Source: a virus
Virus record (IMG/VR): IMGVR_UViG_3300037137_001027
Coordinates: 1-64,000 of that record
Length of the DNA: 64,000 nucleotides
Direction: 5' to 3' (one strand)
The notes below the pieces were generated by a model, which was not told where the DNA came from, searched no databases, and was given only the letters and a program-made list of their open reading frames with translations. Of this stretch, positions 26,141-33,671 are shown in pieces (within the stretch, counting starts at the first letter, position 1; each line of letters starts with the position of its first letter). Both the position numbers and the translations under genes were made by a program.

Positions 26141-27841
26141 ATGAAAACACTTATCTGTCAGACTAATCCTACCCCTAATGATTTTCATGGCAATTGCCAG
26201 CAAATTGTCACTGGACTCCGCGAAGGATATAAAAAGAATGCTGACCTAATCGTATTTCCAGAGTTGGCTATCCCTGGCTATCTCTGTAAGGATATGATGT
26301 TCCGCAAGGGCTTTGTAGATCAAAACCTGGACTGTCTACATAGTCTTCCAGGTTATCTTGAAGCTGATTATGAACCGCATATCGTGATTGGTTATATCGA
26401 CCGTAACTACAGTGGCATGGGCAAACCGTTCCGTAATATGGCGGCGGTATTCCACGGTCGTCGTTTAATTGCCACCTATCAGAAACATCTATTGCCGTTC
26501 TATGACGTTTTCGATGAAGGGCGATACTTCCAGCCTGGTACTGACCTAGCGGTGGTTGAAATCTGCGGTGAAAAATGGGGTATTTGCATTTGCGAAGACC
26601 TATGGAATGACAAAGGTAGTGACGATTACAATTACCAATGCAATCCCCTAGAAGACTACCGCAAGCGTGGTGTTTACAACATCATTAGCATTAATAGCTC
26701 ACCATTCGTGCGCAACAAGCCAAAGAATCGCATGACTATGGTAGCTAAAAGCGCTGATTTGGGGACTATTATCTATTGCAATCAGATTGGTGGTCAGGAC
26801 GAATTGGTATTTGATGGCAATAGTTTTATTGTTGAAAAAGGTCATGTTCGTAGTTGCGCTGGCATGAAGACTTATCAGCTTTATGATAGCGATAACAAGC
26901 TCGATCAATGGGGTTCTATTCTACGCGAAGAAACCTATGATATGCTCCAATTGGGCTTGAAAGACTATATCCGAAAAAGCGGTTTCAAGGAAGTGGTGGT
27001 CGGCTCCAGCGGCGGTATCGACAGCGCATTAGTATTGTCGCTGGCGTGCGATGCTATTGGGCCAGAGAACGTCCACGGTATTCGTATGCCATCCACCATT
27101 AGTAGCGATCATTCTAAGAGTGATGCTGAGCAATTGCATAAGAATTTGGGCTGTCACGATCATTTGGTTCCTATTGACCATGAGCCATTTGTCCAGAATA
27201 TCCTTGGACATTTGTTGAATATGGAAGAACCAAAGCCTATCGCAAATGAGAACATTCAGGCTCGCTTGCGTGGCATGATCCTAATGTATTACTCAAACGC
27301 CTTTAATGCTCTATTGCTTTCAACGGGCAATAAGACTGAATTGGCGCTAGGGTATTGCACACTTTATGGGGACATGAATGGCGGTTTCTGTCCTATTAAT
27401 GACCTGTATAAAATGCAGGTTTATGAAATGGCGCGGTTCTACAACAAAGATGCTCGCATGGGCCGCAAGCCTAATATGATCCCTGAAAACATCTTGAATA
27501 AGGCTCCAAGCGCTGAACTAGCGCCAGGGCAGACGGACGAAGCAAGTTTGTTACCATATCCTGTTTTGGATGCGATTGTTCAGGGTTACGTTGAGCATTT
27601 TATTGGGGATTTCAAAAGCTTTTGGATACATTGTTTTGGTGCAGACATGTTCGCGGCTAAGCATGTGGAAGATGGCGTTCTTGGCAATTGGTTCAAAGGT
27701 AAGGATGCCGAGGAACAATATAACAGAATGCTTCGCTTAATCAATAATAACGAATTTAAGCGGCGGCAAGCTGCTCCTGGTATCAAGGTCACACCAATTG
27801 CGTTCGGTATTGGGCGCAGACTTCCTATCGTTAAAGGTTAA
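26141..27841 (+). CDS. nadE: Glutamine-dependent NAD+ synthetase
   Basis: 566 residues, the full two-domain enzyme. The N-terminal nitrilase-type glutaminase has Glu41 (FPELA), Lys115 (YQKHLLPFYDVFDEGRYF) and the nucleophile Cys151 (GICICEDLW). The synthetase domain has the SSGGIDSALV ATP-pyrophosphatase loop near residue 290, RMPS..SS..S and STGNKTELALGYCTLYGDM. It converts deamido-NAD, ATP and glutamine to NAD+. In a phage it could restore NAD+ after host NAD-depleting defence or supply NAD-using enzymes. Confidence 0.92.
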   Translation: MKTLICQTNPTPNDFHGNCQQIVTGLREGYKKNADLIVFPELAIPGYLCKDMMFRKGFVDQNLDCLHSLPGYLEADYEPHIVIGYIDRNYSGMGKPFRNMAAVFHGRRLIATYQKHLLPFYDVFDEGRYFQPGTDLAVVEICGEKWGICICEDLWNDKGSDDYNYQCNPLEDYRKRGVYNIISINSSPFVRNKPKNRMTMVAKSADLGTIIYCNQIGGQDELVFDGNSFIVEKGHVRSCAGMKTYQLYDSDNKLDQWGSILREETYDMLQLGLKDYIRKSGFKEVVVGSSGGIDSALVLSLACDAIGPENVHGIRMPSTISSDHSKSDAEQLHKNLGCHDHLVPIDHEPFVQNILGHLLNMEEPKPIANENIQARLRGMILMYYSNAFNALLLSTGNKTELALGYCTLYGDMNGGFCPINDLYKMQVYEMARFYNKDARMGRKPNMIPENILNKAPSAELAPGQTDEASLLPYPVLDAIVQGYVEHFIGDFKSFWIHCFGADMFAAKHVEDGVLGNWFKGKDAEEQYNRMLRLINNNEFKRRQAAPGIKVTPIAFGIGRRLPIVKG

Positions 27842-27933
27842 TGGTGCCATAAAAAATAACTCGTTGGCAGGCGGATATGGTTTTGTCCTGGGTGCGCCAA
27901 GAAAACAACTGTCAAAGAAATGATGGATTCAAT

Positions 27934-27961
27934 CTGACATTGGTGTTTTTTGTGGTATAGT
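27934..27961 (+). promoter_or_regulatory. Sigma70-like early promoter 4
   Basis: CTGACA (27934-27939), 16-base spacer ending TTGTGG, TATAGT (27956-27961). The 150-base gap after nadE has no other feature. Confidence 0.7.
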
Positions 27962-27997
27962 AGGGAGTGACTTTGACAACCCAAAAAGGAGTTTGCC

Positions 27998-28495
27998 ATG
28001 AAGGATGTTGACTTTGTGCAGTTTTCGCGGCTTTTGGATAGCATCAATGCTGTTGGGTTGACTGAAACCCAAATCAAGGCAGTCGCAACCAGCATGGAAA
28101 TTGAGTCAAAGGACGTGCGACAGCTTCTTAATCGTGCTGCGGCACGATGGGAAGACCTGAAGCCCTTGGTCGAGAAGACGACTCCGCTCTCCGAAGATCA
28201 AGTCTCTGAAGAATTGGCAGAAAACGGTAAAGTCGTTGCATTGGTCAAGGTGGACTTTGCCGAGATTATCGGCAAGTTGGATGAAGAGGCGCTTGAAGAA
28301 TTCATTGATGACGTTACTCTTCGTGCGTCTCAAGTCGATTTCTCCAGTGTCGATCATAAGGTGCTGTTTGCTGAAAATGACACCTTATATATCAAGGTAT
28401 CGGCCACTGCGGAAGAAGTCGAAGACGACGAAGACGACGAAGACGACGAAGACGACGACATTGAGCCAGGCGACCCACGGGTAGGTCCAGGCTAA
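27998..28495 (+). CDS. Hypothetical protein with acidic repeat tail
   Basis: 165 residues. Helical body, then a (DDE)n tail encoded by repeated GAC GAC GAA triplets (about residues 140-155). Acidic tails can mimic nucleic acid or bind basic proteins. Aaaggag Shine-Dalgarno; a terminator follows. Confidence 0.65.
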   Translation: MKDVDFVQFSRLLDSINAVGLTETQIKAVATSMEIESKDVRQLLNRAAARWEDLKPLVEKTTPLSEDQVSEELAENGKVVALVKVDFAEIIGKLDEEALEEFIDDVTLRASQVDFSSVDHKVLFAENDTLYIKVSATAEEVEDDEDDEDDEDDDIEPGDPRVGPG

Positions 28496-28501
28496 ACTAC
28501 T

Positions 28502-28540
28502 ATGGGCATGACCCTATTATAGGGTCATGCCCATTTCTTG
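28502..28540 (+). terminator. Rho-independent terminator
   Basis: A 15-base perfect inverted repeat (ATGGGCATGACCCTA, loop TTA, then its complement) followed by TTCTTG. Confidence 0.75.
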
Positions 28541-28550
28541 TGGCCAGCTT

Positions 28551-28566
28551 GTTGAGGTTGTACTAA
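28551..28566 (+). promoter_or_regulatory. GTACTAA element copy 5
   Basis: GTTGAGGTTGTACTAA just behind a terminator, which fits a promoter role; the next ATG is 35 bases downstream with aggaggt. Confidence 0.75.
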
Positions 28567-28601
28567 TGGAACCGTCTAGTTGAACAATACAGGAGGTTGT
28601 A

Positions 28602-28602
28602 A
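28602..28602 (+). other. Start codon reference for the gene at 28602
   Basis: Aggaggttgta precedes this ATG, so the start is well supported. Confidence 0.5.
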
Positions 28603-29270
28603 TGGGAAGGGCGTTTAGTCTGAAAGCAGACAGCAAGTGCGGAGAATGTAACCAGCCAATTCACGAAGGCGACATTTACACTATCATTTATGAAGATGAT
28701 GATAGCGGAAAGATTAAGTGCCTGCAATGCGATAAGTGCGAAGTAGATGATGAAATTGCCTACTATCGCAAGACTGGTGAAATCTCTAGCCATTTGTCGT
28801 TGGAAGCGGCGATGGCTAATTATCATTATACTGAGGGCGGTCCTAATTCGATGGACAGTCTTCGGGCTGATGTGCGACGGTTCTTCATCAAGTATAAGAA
28901 GGAATTGGTGGAAATCGCTGCTGGCACTGATAGGATTCATGATGTAATTCGTGCTTTTGAAGAAAAGCACTGGCTTCCATACTTGAAAAAGTATTGGAAT
29001 GATACTGACCAGCGTGGACACGAAACCAAGGTCGGTGACATTAAGTTAATGTTATGGGGTTGCGCTGGTCGTGTCCTTATCACTGCCGAACGTGGTAATA
29101 GCGATATTACCATGATTTTCAGCGACTATGAGAGCCAAGTGACTGCCAATGGTGGGCAGCAAGGTATCCACGGCTCGCAAAAAGCGGCACAAGAAATCCT
29201 GCAAGAGTTGGTGGATGCAAAAAAGATTAAATTCAAGCATAACAAATCTGTAACAATGGCGGGGCTGTAA
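28602..29270 (+). CDS. Zinc-binding hypothetical protein
   Basis: 222 residues. N-terminal CGEC...CLQCDKC zinc site (about residues 13-50), then a helical region and a C-terminal beta/alpha segment (TKVGDIKLMLWGCAGRVLIT). No family I can name. Strong Shine-Dalgarno; ends at a bidirectional terminator facing a minus-strand gene. Confidence 0.65.
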   Translation: MGRAFSLKADSKCGECNQPIHEGDIYTIIYEDDDSGKIKCLQCDKCEVDDEIAYYRKTGEISSHLSLEAAMANYHYTEGGPNSMDSLRADVRRFFIKYKKELVEIAAGTDRIHDVIRAFEEKHWLPYLKKYWNDTDQRGHETKVGDIKLMLWGCAGRVLITAERGNSDITMIFSDYESQVTANGGQQGIHGSQKAAQEILQELVDAKKIKFKHNKSVTMAGL

Positions 29271-29292
29271 AAGCAGGTTTATGCCTGCTTTT
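29269..29292. terminator. Bidirectional terminator between convergent genes
   Basis: AAAAGCAGG / CCTGCTTTT inverted repeat with A-tract and T-tract, serving both the plus gene ending at 29270 and the minus gene ending at 29292. Confidence 0.8.
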
Positions 29293-29795
29293 TAAGTTCG
29301 TCTAGGCGGTGGTGTTGGCATACCAGAAGCTAATGGATTTCCAATATAATCAATTGTTCCAGGGTCTTGTTGAGGCTGTGGTTGTTGAACCCGCAATTGC
29401 TTTAATCCTTGTTTAGCCTGGTATCGTTTCCACATTGCGTGTCTTTTTTCATAACGAGGATCAAATACATCTGGATCAATAATGCTTCCGAAAGCCTGTT
29501 TTTCTTCTGGTCTTTCAATACGCGCTTCGGGTTTATCGAGTCCCATACGGGCGTAATGAGCGCGTAAAATGTTCTCTTTATCTTCCTCTAATTCAGGCGG
29601 CAAATGAAGTTGACCATTACTAATATTGTAGGTCCACATACCCACAGGATTATTAGCACTTTTAGCTGATTGCATTGCCGCTGGTAATTCTTTGGCTGAT
29701 CGTGGACCTATAACCTGATACTGGCCCGCACCATTTTTCATTAGGATATAAGTATAGGTGTCTTCGTGGAGTCTATAATATTCTTTGAATTTCAT
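29292..29795 (-). CDS. Candidate internal virion protein (capsid-targeting-like N-terminus)
   Basis: 167 residues on the strand opposite to its neighbours. It starts MKFKEYYRLHEDTYTYIL, recalling the short N-terminal capsid-targeting peptide of T4 internal proteins (MKTYQEF...). The C-terminus is proline/glutamine-rich. Two other isolated minus-strand genes share this kind of start. Function is inferred from N-terminus and orientation only. Confidence 0.55.
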   Translation of the reverse strand: MKFKEYYRLHEDTYTYILMKNGAGQYQVIGPRSAKELPAAMQSAKSANNPVGMWTYNISNGQLHLPPELEEDKENILRAHYARMGLDKPEARIERPEEKQAFGSIIDPDVFDPRYEKRHAMWKRYQAKQGLKQLRVQQPQPQQDPGTIDYIGNPLASGMPTPPPRRT

Positions 29796-29825
29796 ATGAT
29801 GTATCTAGTTTAGTCAAACTAAAAA

Positions 29826-29841
29826 ATTGAGGTTGTACTAA
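29826..29841 (+). promoter_or_regulatory. GTACTAA element copy 6
   Basis: ATTGAGGTTGTACTAA between divergent genes; next plus-strand ATG 20 bases downstream. Confidence 0.8.
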
Positions 29842-29861
29842 TTGGCGTAGGAGGAAAGACT

Positions 29862-30710
29862 ATGCGACGTGGAAATGATAGTGCTTGGATGGAAGACGAA
29901 AACAACCAGATGATTGCCTGCAATCTTGGCGCAGATTTCACCGCCGAGCATGAATGGGGCATCAAAGAATTGTATCAAACCCTTGGCGTTAAGAATGATA
30001 AAAACGTCATGGGTATTGACCGCTACCGTATCTGCGAACCAAAGATGGATAACATTGTTCTTATCGAAGAGAATAAGAACAATGTCGCTTTGATTTGTCT
30101 CCATTATCAATGCGATATGAAGTATCTTGTTGGTCAAACGCTAGACAAGATGTTTCATGGCGAGCTTACTATGCGGGGCGAGAGTGAGCTTGCAACTGCT
30201 TGGGACGGCAAAAGCTTTGGTATTCGGGTAAAGCGGCCAGTCAATATTAAACGTATCAAGCGGCTTTATGACACGATCAAGAACAAAGAAGCTGCAATCT
30301 GGCTTGGCGGCGGCGGTGTTTTTCAGAATGCGGGGCTGGTTATTGGCCTCATTAATGCCATTCCTGAAAACCTGAAACAACAAATGTATGAAGCCCACGT
30401 CGATACTAAGAAGTTATATGACGCATCTGATAAGACGGGTATTAAGGCCAAAATTGATGCTCTTAACGAGGCTCATCAGAAAAAATATAAGGATGATTTT
30501 AATACTTATTGGCGCACTCCGTTTGGTTATTATTCCTTGAAGCCAGGTTGGATTTCTGATAAGAGTAAGAGCGACTATCCCGTAATTTACTGGCTCAATC
30601 CACGGGAACAGGAAAAGAATCAATCGGGCTGGTATACCGTTGAGCAATTGGAACAGTGGATTGAAGGTAAAGGTCCAGTGGTTGAGAAGAAAGAAAAACA
30701 ATTTGCATAG
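29862..30710 (+). CDS. Hypothetical protein
   Basis: 282 residues. An N-terminal part shares KELYQTLGVKN with the gene at 22620; the centre has WLGGGGVFQNAGLVIGLINAIP; the C-terminus is lysine-rich. No known family. First gene after element copy 6, with aggagg. Confidence 0.65.
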   Translation: MRRGNDSAWMEDENNQMIACNLGADFTAEHEWGIKELYQTLGVKNDKNVMGIDRYRICEPKMDNIVLIEENKNNVALICLHYQCDMKYLVGQTLDKMFHGELTMRGESELATAWDGKSFGIRVKRPVNIKRIKRLYDTIKNKEAAIWLGGGGVFQNAGLVIGLINAIPENLKQQMYEAHVDTKKLYDASDKTGIKAKIDALNEAHQKKYKDDFNTYWRTPFGYYSLKPGWISDKSKSDYPVIYWLNPREQEKNQSGWYTVEQLEQWIEGKGPVVEKKEKQFA

Positions 30711-30719
30711 GAGTATTTT

Positions 30720-31034
30720 ATGAAGCAGCTTATGGAGTATGTTCGCAAGCAGCGCAAGGGTCAGCGGCTCAAGGTTGGCGTTTTGCTTGCTCAGAAGATC
30801 AAGACCAAGAAGGGCAAGCGAATCTTGATCGGCTGGAGTAAGTGTAAACTTACTGGCAAAAATGCCGATAAGTTCAATCGCACACGCGGTCTGGAAATCG
30901 CAGAAGGCCGTATCCAGAGTCGCCTTGAAAAGCAAGCCAAGACTAAGGTTCCACCGTCTATCAAGGAACAGGTGAAGGCGTTCGTGGAACGATGCAAGGT
31001 TTATTTCGAGACGAAGGAAGTGAAGGTGGTGTAA
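30720..31034 (+). CDS. Small basic protein
   Basis: 104 residues, very basic throughout (about 30 Lys/Arg), helical. Could bind RNA, DNA or ribosomes. Starts 9 bases after the upstream stop with aggag; its stop overlaps the next start as TAATG. Confidence 0.65.
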   Translation: MKQLMEYVRKQRKGQRLKVGVLLAQKIKTKKGKRILIGWSKCKLTGKNADKFNRTRGLEIAEGRIQSRLEKQAKTKVPPSIKEQVKAFVERCKVYFETKEVKVV

Positions 31035-31162
31035 TGCCACCGTCTGTTAGGGGCGGGAGAATCCTGGTTGCAGAATCGTACTCTGCTAGGGGCGCGCGAC
31101 CCTATAGGACTGGAATCAATAGGTTTATCAGAAGGCTAACCAGATTTAGAAAGCGGAGCTAA
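31034..31162 (+). CDS. Arginine-rich 42-residue peptide
   Basis: A 42-residue frame starting by TAATG overlap with the basic protein; it contains about 12 arginines (RGARPYRTGINRFIRRLTRF). Coupled start and composition like its neighbour favour a real gene. I checked this segment for a tRNA and found none. Confidence 0.5.
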   Translation: MPPSVRGGRILVAESYSARGARPYRTGINRFIRRLTRFRKRS

Positions 31163-31189
31163 AAGGCCGCTGAATCCCCAACCCTAACA

Positions 31190-31205
31190 ATTGAGGTTGT
31201 ACTAA
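31190..31205 (+). promoter_or_regulatory. GTACTAA element copy 7
   Basis: ATTGAGGTTGTACTAA with the ATG of the next gene immediately adjacent (zero spacing). Confidence 0.8.
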
Positions 31206-31367
31206 ATGGATTACTTAAACAGTAGCCACTATCTCCATCGTGCCTGGGCTAAAGGCTTCTATGCCGTGGATGACAATTGCCCTTATTGCGTTGGCACGCA
31301 TAAATGGGCATGGTGGTGGGATGGATGGAGTAGTGGCATTCCACATAAAAAGGTGAACAATGCCTGA
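31206..31367 (+). CDS. Ribosome modulation factor (RMF)-like protein
   Basis: 53 residues. RAWAKGFYA...NCPYCVGTHKWAWWWDGWSSG follows the pattern of RMF-like proteins (A...G..A......NPY..GT...AW..GW..G), small proteins that in bacteria bind the 30S subunit and drive ribosome hibernation. Phages carry short relatives. It overlaps the SWIM gene by 8 bases. Confidence 0.6.
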   Translation: MDYLNSSHYLHRAWAKGFYAVDDNCPYCVGTHKWAWWWDGWSSGIPHKKVNNA

Positions 31368-31686
31368 TTTGACGATTGAGTATTTCTATCATTGCGAATC
31401 CGCTGAGTCTTTTTCCACTCAAGTTGAAGGGAGCAATGGTAAGAAGTATACCGTCAGTTATGGCTTTGCCTCGCGTGGTCCATATCAATACGACTACACT
31501 TGCACTTGCGCCGCTTTCAAATTCAGCAAGGGACAACCTTGTAAGCACATCGAACAAGTCAAAGCATCGGGCAAGCATTGCAATTGGCAACAATTTGATG
31601 AAGGTGGGGAATTGTCTGAACAAGGTGGCGAGAAGTGCTGTCCGAAGTGCGGCTCGCCTGTTCGTTCTCAAGGGCATGGTGTTTAA
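31360..31686 (+). CDS. SWIM zinc-finger protein
   Basis: 108 residues. CTCAAFKFSKGQPCKH is a SWIM motif (CxC...CxH); a second zinc ribbon CCPKCGSPVR lies at the C-terminus. SWIM domains bind nucleic acid or proteins. A second SWIM protein is encoded at 50256. Confidence 0.75.
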   Translation: MPDLTIEYFYHCESAESFSTQVEGSNGKKYTVSYGFASRGPYQYDYTCTCAAFKFSKGQPCKHIEQVKASGKHCNWQQFDEGGELSEQGGEKCCPKCGSPVRSQGHGV

Positions 31687-31982
31687 TGATAATTCGAGTC
31701 ACTGATCCCTTGACGTTTAGAATTAAGATGGCCGAGGCACGCCGCTTGCGTAAACAGGGCAAAAAGGTTATCATTTGGGTAGATGATCTTGATGCTCTTT
31801 GTAAGGTTTATGATACGGAAGTCATCTGCGATATGCTTAATGGCATCCCATTGCATGTTGAGATTGATGAAGAAAACTTGAAGGTGCGTGATGAAAAAGA
31901 AACTAACCAAGGCACAAGAAGTCAAGCAGACGGAGGAGTATATCGCCTTCTTGCGGAAACGGCTCGACTCGAAGAACTATAA
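31686..31982 (+). CDS. Small hypothetical protein
   Basis: 98 residues, TAATG overlap with the SWIM gene. The first 70 residues look like a compact alpha/beta domain (KKVIIWVDDLDALCKVYDTE...MLNGIPLHVEID). The last 30 overlap another likely gene and look less protein-like. Confidence 0.6.
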   Translation: MIIRVTDPLTFRIKMAEARRLRKQGKKVIIWVDDLDALCKVYDTEVICDMLNGIPLHVEIDEENLKVRDEKETNQGTRSQADGGVYRLLAETARLEEL

Positions 31983-32067
31983 GGCGAATGTCTCTGCTGA
32001 AGAATACGAGAAAGAAAAGGGGAAGCTGGACAAAGCTAAATTCCGTCTCAAGATTATGAAGGGATAA
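31891..32067 (+). CDS. Small coiled-coil protein overlapping upstream gene
   Basis: 58 residues, highly charged and helical (MKKKLTKAQEVKQTEEYIAF). It overlaps the 3' end of the upstream gene by 92 bases in another frame, with aaggtg upstream. Composition supports this frame as coding. Confidence 0.55.
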   Translation: MKKKLTKAQEVKQTEEYIAFLRKRLDSKNYKANVSAEEYEKEKGKLDKAKFRLKIMKG

Positions 32068-32068
32068 T

Positions 32069-32344
32069 ATGGAAATCGAATACAACCTAGTAAATTACAA
32101 AGGCAACGTGGAGAAGGAAACGTCACGCATAGGTGACTACCTTTATAATGCGATTCTCTATAAAGAAGAGAAGATTCGGCTTGAGGATCAACCGAAGGTC
32201 GTTTGCGAAGCATTGGGGCGGTTGGTTGAACGTCTCTTAGACAAAAATGTATTGAATCTGGATGATTTCAAATACATTGCAGATTGTGGGTGGGACAGGG
32301 AGAGCGATTCGCTCAAGCTAAAACCTGCTGAGAAGGAGGAATAA
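32069..32344 (+). CDS. Small hypothetical protein
   Basis: 91 residues, alpha/beta and acidic; starts one base after the previous stop. No family recognised. Confidence 0.6.
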   Translation: MEIEYNLVNYKGNVEKETSRIGDYLYNAILYKEEKIRLEDQPKVVCEALGRLVERLLDKNVLNLDDFKYIADCGWDRESDSLKLKPAEKEE

Positions 32345-32345
32345 T

Positions 32346-32624
32346 GTGGCTACTGTAGTTTGCCAATTGTGGGAAGAAAGCGAAGCGGGGTGGGGTTGTC
32401 GGCCTGATGGCTGGACGGTACATAAAAGCGAAGCCGACCGCGTAGCTTTTTGTAAGGCGTATTGGGCGCGGCAACCTGCTGGTCCAGCACCAGATGAATA
32501 CACACGCGAATGCGGCGACCCGTATTTGATGGACCTTGACGCATGTTCAAAGCTTTATGAGGCTTTGGAAAAGTCTAATAATGGGGTTTGGGGCGAAGGA
32601 AATCGCCCGCCAACGTCTAAATAA
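32346..32624 (+). CDS. Small hypothetical protein (GTG start)
   Basis: 92 residues. An ATG at 32344 opens only 4 codons, so the GTG at 32346 behind aaggagga is the start. Trp-rich (WEESEAGWGCRPDGW). No family recognised. Confidence 0.6.
   Translation: MATVVCQLWEESEAGWGCRPDGWTVHKSEADRVAFCKAYWARQPAGPAPDEYTRECGDPYLMDLDACSKLYEALEKSNNGVWGEGNRPPTSK
32616..32623 (+). promoter_or_regulatory. Late promoter-like octamer (TCTAAATA)
   Basis: CTAAATAACGTTATGG: the octamer lies 5 bases before the ATG at 32629, like the minus-strand CTAAATAGG before the gene starting at 36266. Confidence 0.4.
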
Positions 32625-32628
32625 CGTT

Positions 32629-33153
32629 ATGGAGATGAATTTTAGGGAATATGCGGAAGCATATTGGGGCAAAGCATTAGGGGCTATTGGCGGCGGTATG
32701 TTGGGTGGAGTGCCTGGCGCTATTGGTGGCGCTTGGCTAGGACACAAAGCCGATCAATGGTATGATAAAGCAATGAACCCCCAACAGTACAGCAAACCAG
32801 ACCCTAAGTATTTCGTTTACTATAAGGATATAGGCGGGAATGTTAATAAGGAATTGTTGCCAAACGAGTATATTCCTATTGACAGAAAGTGGGAGAAATT
32901 AAACGCAGACCCATCACATCCTTATTATTACTATGGCGATGAGAAACAGAATAAGATTGTTACGAGAGTAAAGGCGGGTTATCAGAGCTATCAACGACAA
33001 TCAAAGCAAGGTCAATACCCAAGGGGTTATTTCAACCCACGTTATCAGCAAGGCTACGGTCAGCAAGGCTACGGTCAGCAAGGCTACGGTCAGCAAGGTC
33101 AGCAAGGCTACGGCGTGTATGGTCAACGTGGTTACGGTCAAAGCTGGCGATAA
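32629..33153 (+). CDS. Candidate internal/ejected virion protein: glycine zipper plus QQGYG repeats
   Basis: 174 residues (ATG 32629; 32635 also possible, giving MNFREYAEAYWGK). The N-terminus resembles a capsid-targeting peptide. A glycine-zipper segment follows (ALGAIGGGMLGGVPGAIGG, about residues 15-34), typical of membrane-inserting proteins. The C-terminal 45 residues are a QQGYG low-complexity repeat. A late-like octamer precedes it. I infer a structural, possibly injected protein. Confidence 0.55.
   Translation: MEMNFREYAEAYWGKALGAIGGGMLGGVPGAIGGAWLGHKADQWYDKAMNPQQYSKPDPKYFVYYKDIGGNVNKELLPNEYIPIDRKWEKLNADPSHPYYYYGDEKQNKIVTRVKAGYQSYQRQSKQGQYPRGYFNPRYQQGYGQQGYGQQGYGQQGQQGYGVYGQRGYGQSWR
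33046..33114 (+). repeat. 15-bp tandem repeat coding QQGYG
   Basis: CAGCAAGGCTACGGT occurs three times in succession (33046-33090), then a partial and a further near-copy to 33114. Confidence 0.9.
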
Positions 33154-33155
33154 TT

Positions 33156-33374
33156 ATGCAGTTTCCAACTTTACATTGTCATTGCGAGAAAGGCCATATT
33201 TGGGCGACATTGATCCCTGAATATTGGTTTGAGGTTAAGGACATTCAGTGTCCAGAATGCTATGGCGTCGTAGTTAAAATGAAGGCTGGAAACTGGAAAA
33301 CTCTGGAAGAAATTCAGCAAGCCTACGGGAATCGAGGTTGTACTAATCCTCCTGACGGTGAACAACAAAAATAG
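33156..33374 (+). CDS. Small zinc-ribbon protein
   Basis: 72 residues with CHC near the N-terminus and a CPEC pair. Its last 15 codons run through GTACTAA element copy 8, the only copy well inside a coding frame. The natural C-terminus may therefore have been extended or altered. Confidence 0.6.
   Translation: MQFPTLHCHCEKGHIWATLIPEYWFEVKDIQCPECYGVVVKMKAGNWKTLEEIQQAYGNRGCTNPPDGEQQK
33331..33346 (+). promoter_or_regulatory. GTACTAA element copy 8 (variant)
   Basis: ATCGAGGTTGTACTAA inside the 3' end of the upstream gene; next ATG 43 bases downstream. Confidence 0.65.
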
Positions 33375-33389
33375 TCAGGGGGTATTCAA

Positions 33390-33548
33390 ATGTATCATTG
33401 TACAACTTGCGGAGCGCCAATTTCGGCAAATGCTCCAATTTGCTTCAACTGTGGTGAAACGGCAAGCGACGGCTGTAGTGGCTGTTTCGTTATCATCGGC
33501 TTCATTTTATTCCTCATGTTTGCTGGATGTTGTGGTGGGTTTCTCTAA
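33390..33548 (+). CDS. Zinc-ribbon membrane peptide
   Basis: 52 residues. An N-terminal zinc ribbon (CTTCG...CFNCG) followed by one hydrophobic segment (FVIIGFILFLMFAG). Shine-Dalgarno caggggg lies rather far upstream. Stop overlaps the next ATG as TAATG. Confidence 0.6.
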   Translation: MYHCTTCGAPISANAPICFNCGETASDGCSGCFVIIGFILFLMFAGCCGGFL

Positions 33549-33670
33549 TGGAACACGTTGGAACAGCGAGAGTAGTTAAGGCGTTGGTCGAATGCGCTGA
33601 AAAGCTTAATGGAGCGTTAAGCGGCGCACAACTGGCCAAGTATGAACCTTTGTTCACACTATTGGTGTAA
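33548..33670 (+). CDS. Small hypothetical protein, 40 residues
   Basis: A 40-residue helical frame, TAATG-coupled to the upstream gene; starts MEHVGTARVVKALVE. No family. Confidence 0.5.
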   Translation: MEHVGTARVVKALVECAEKLNGALSGAQLAKYEPLFTLLV

Positions 33671-33671
33671 A

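Noticed and set aside
31034-31190. Possible tRNA in a GC-rich segment
   Set aside because: No T-arm consensus (GGTTCRANTCC) and no acceptor/anticodon cloverleaf; an Arg-rich ORF coupled by TAATG explains the segment better.
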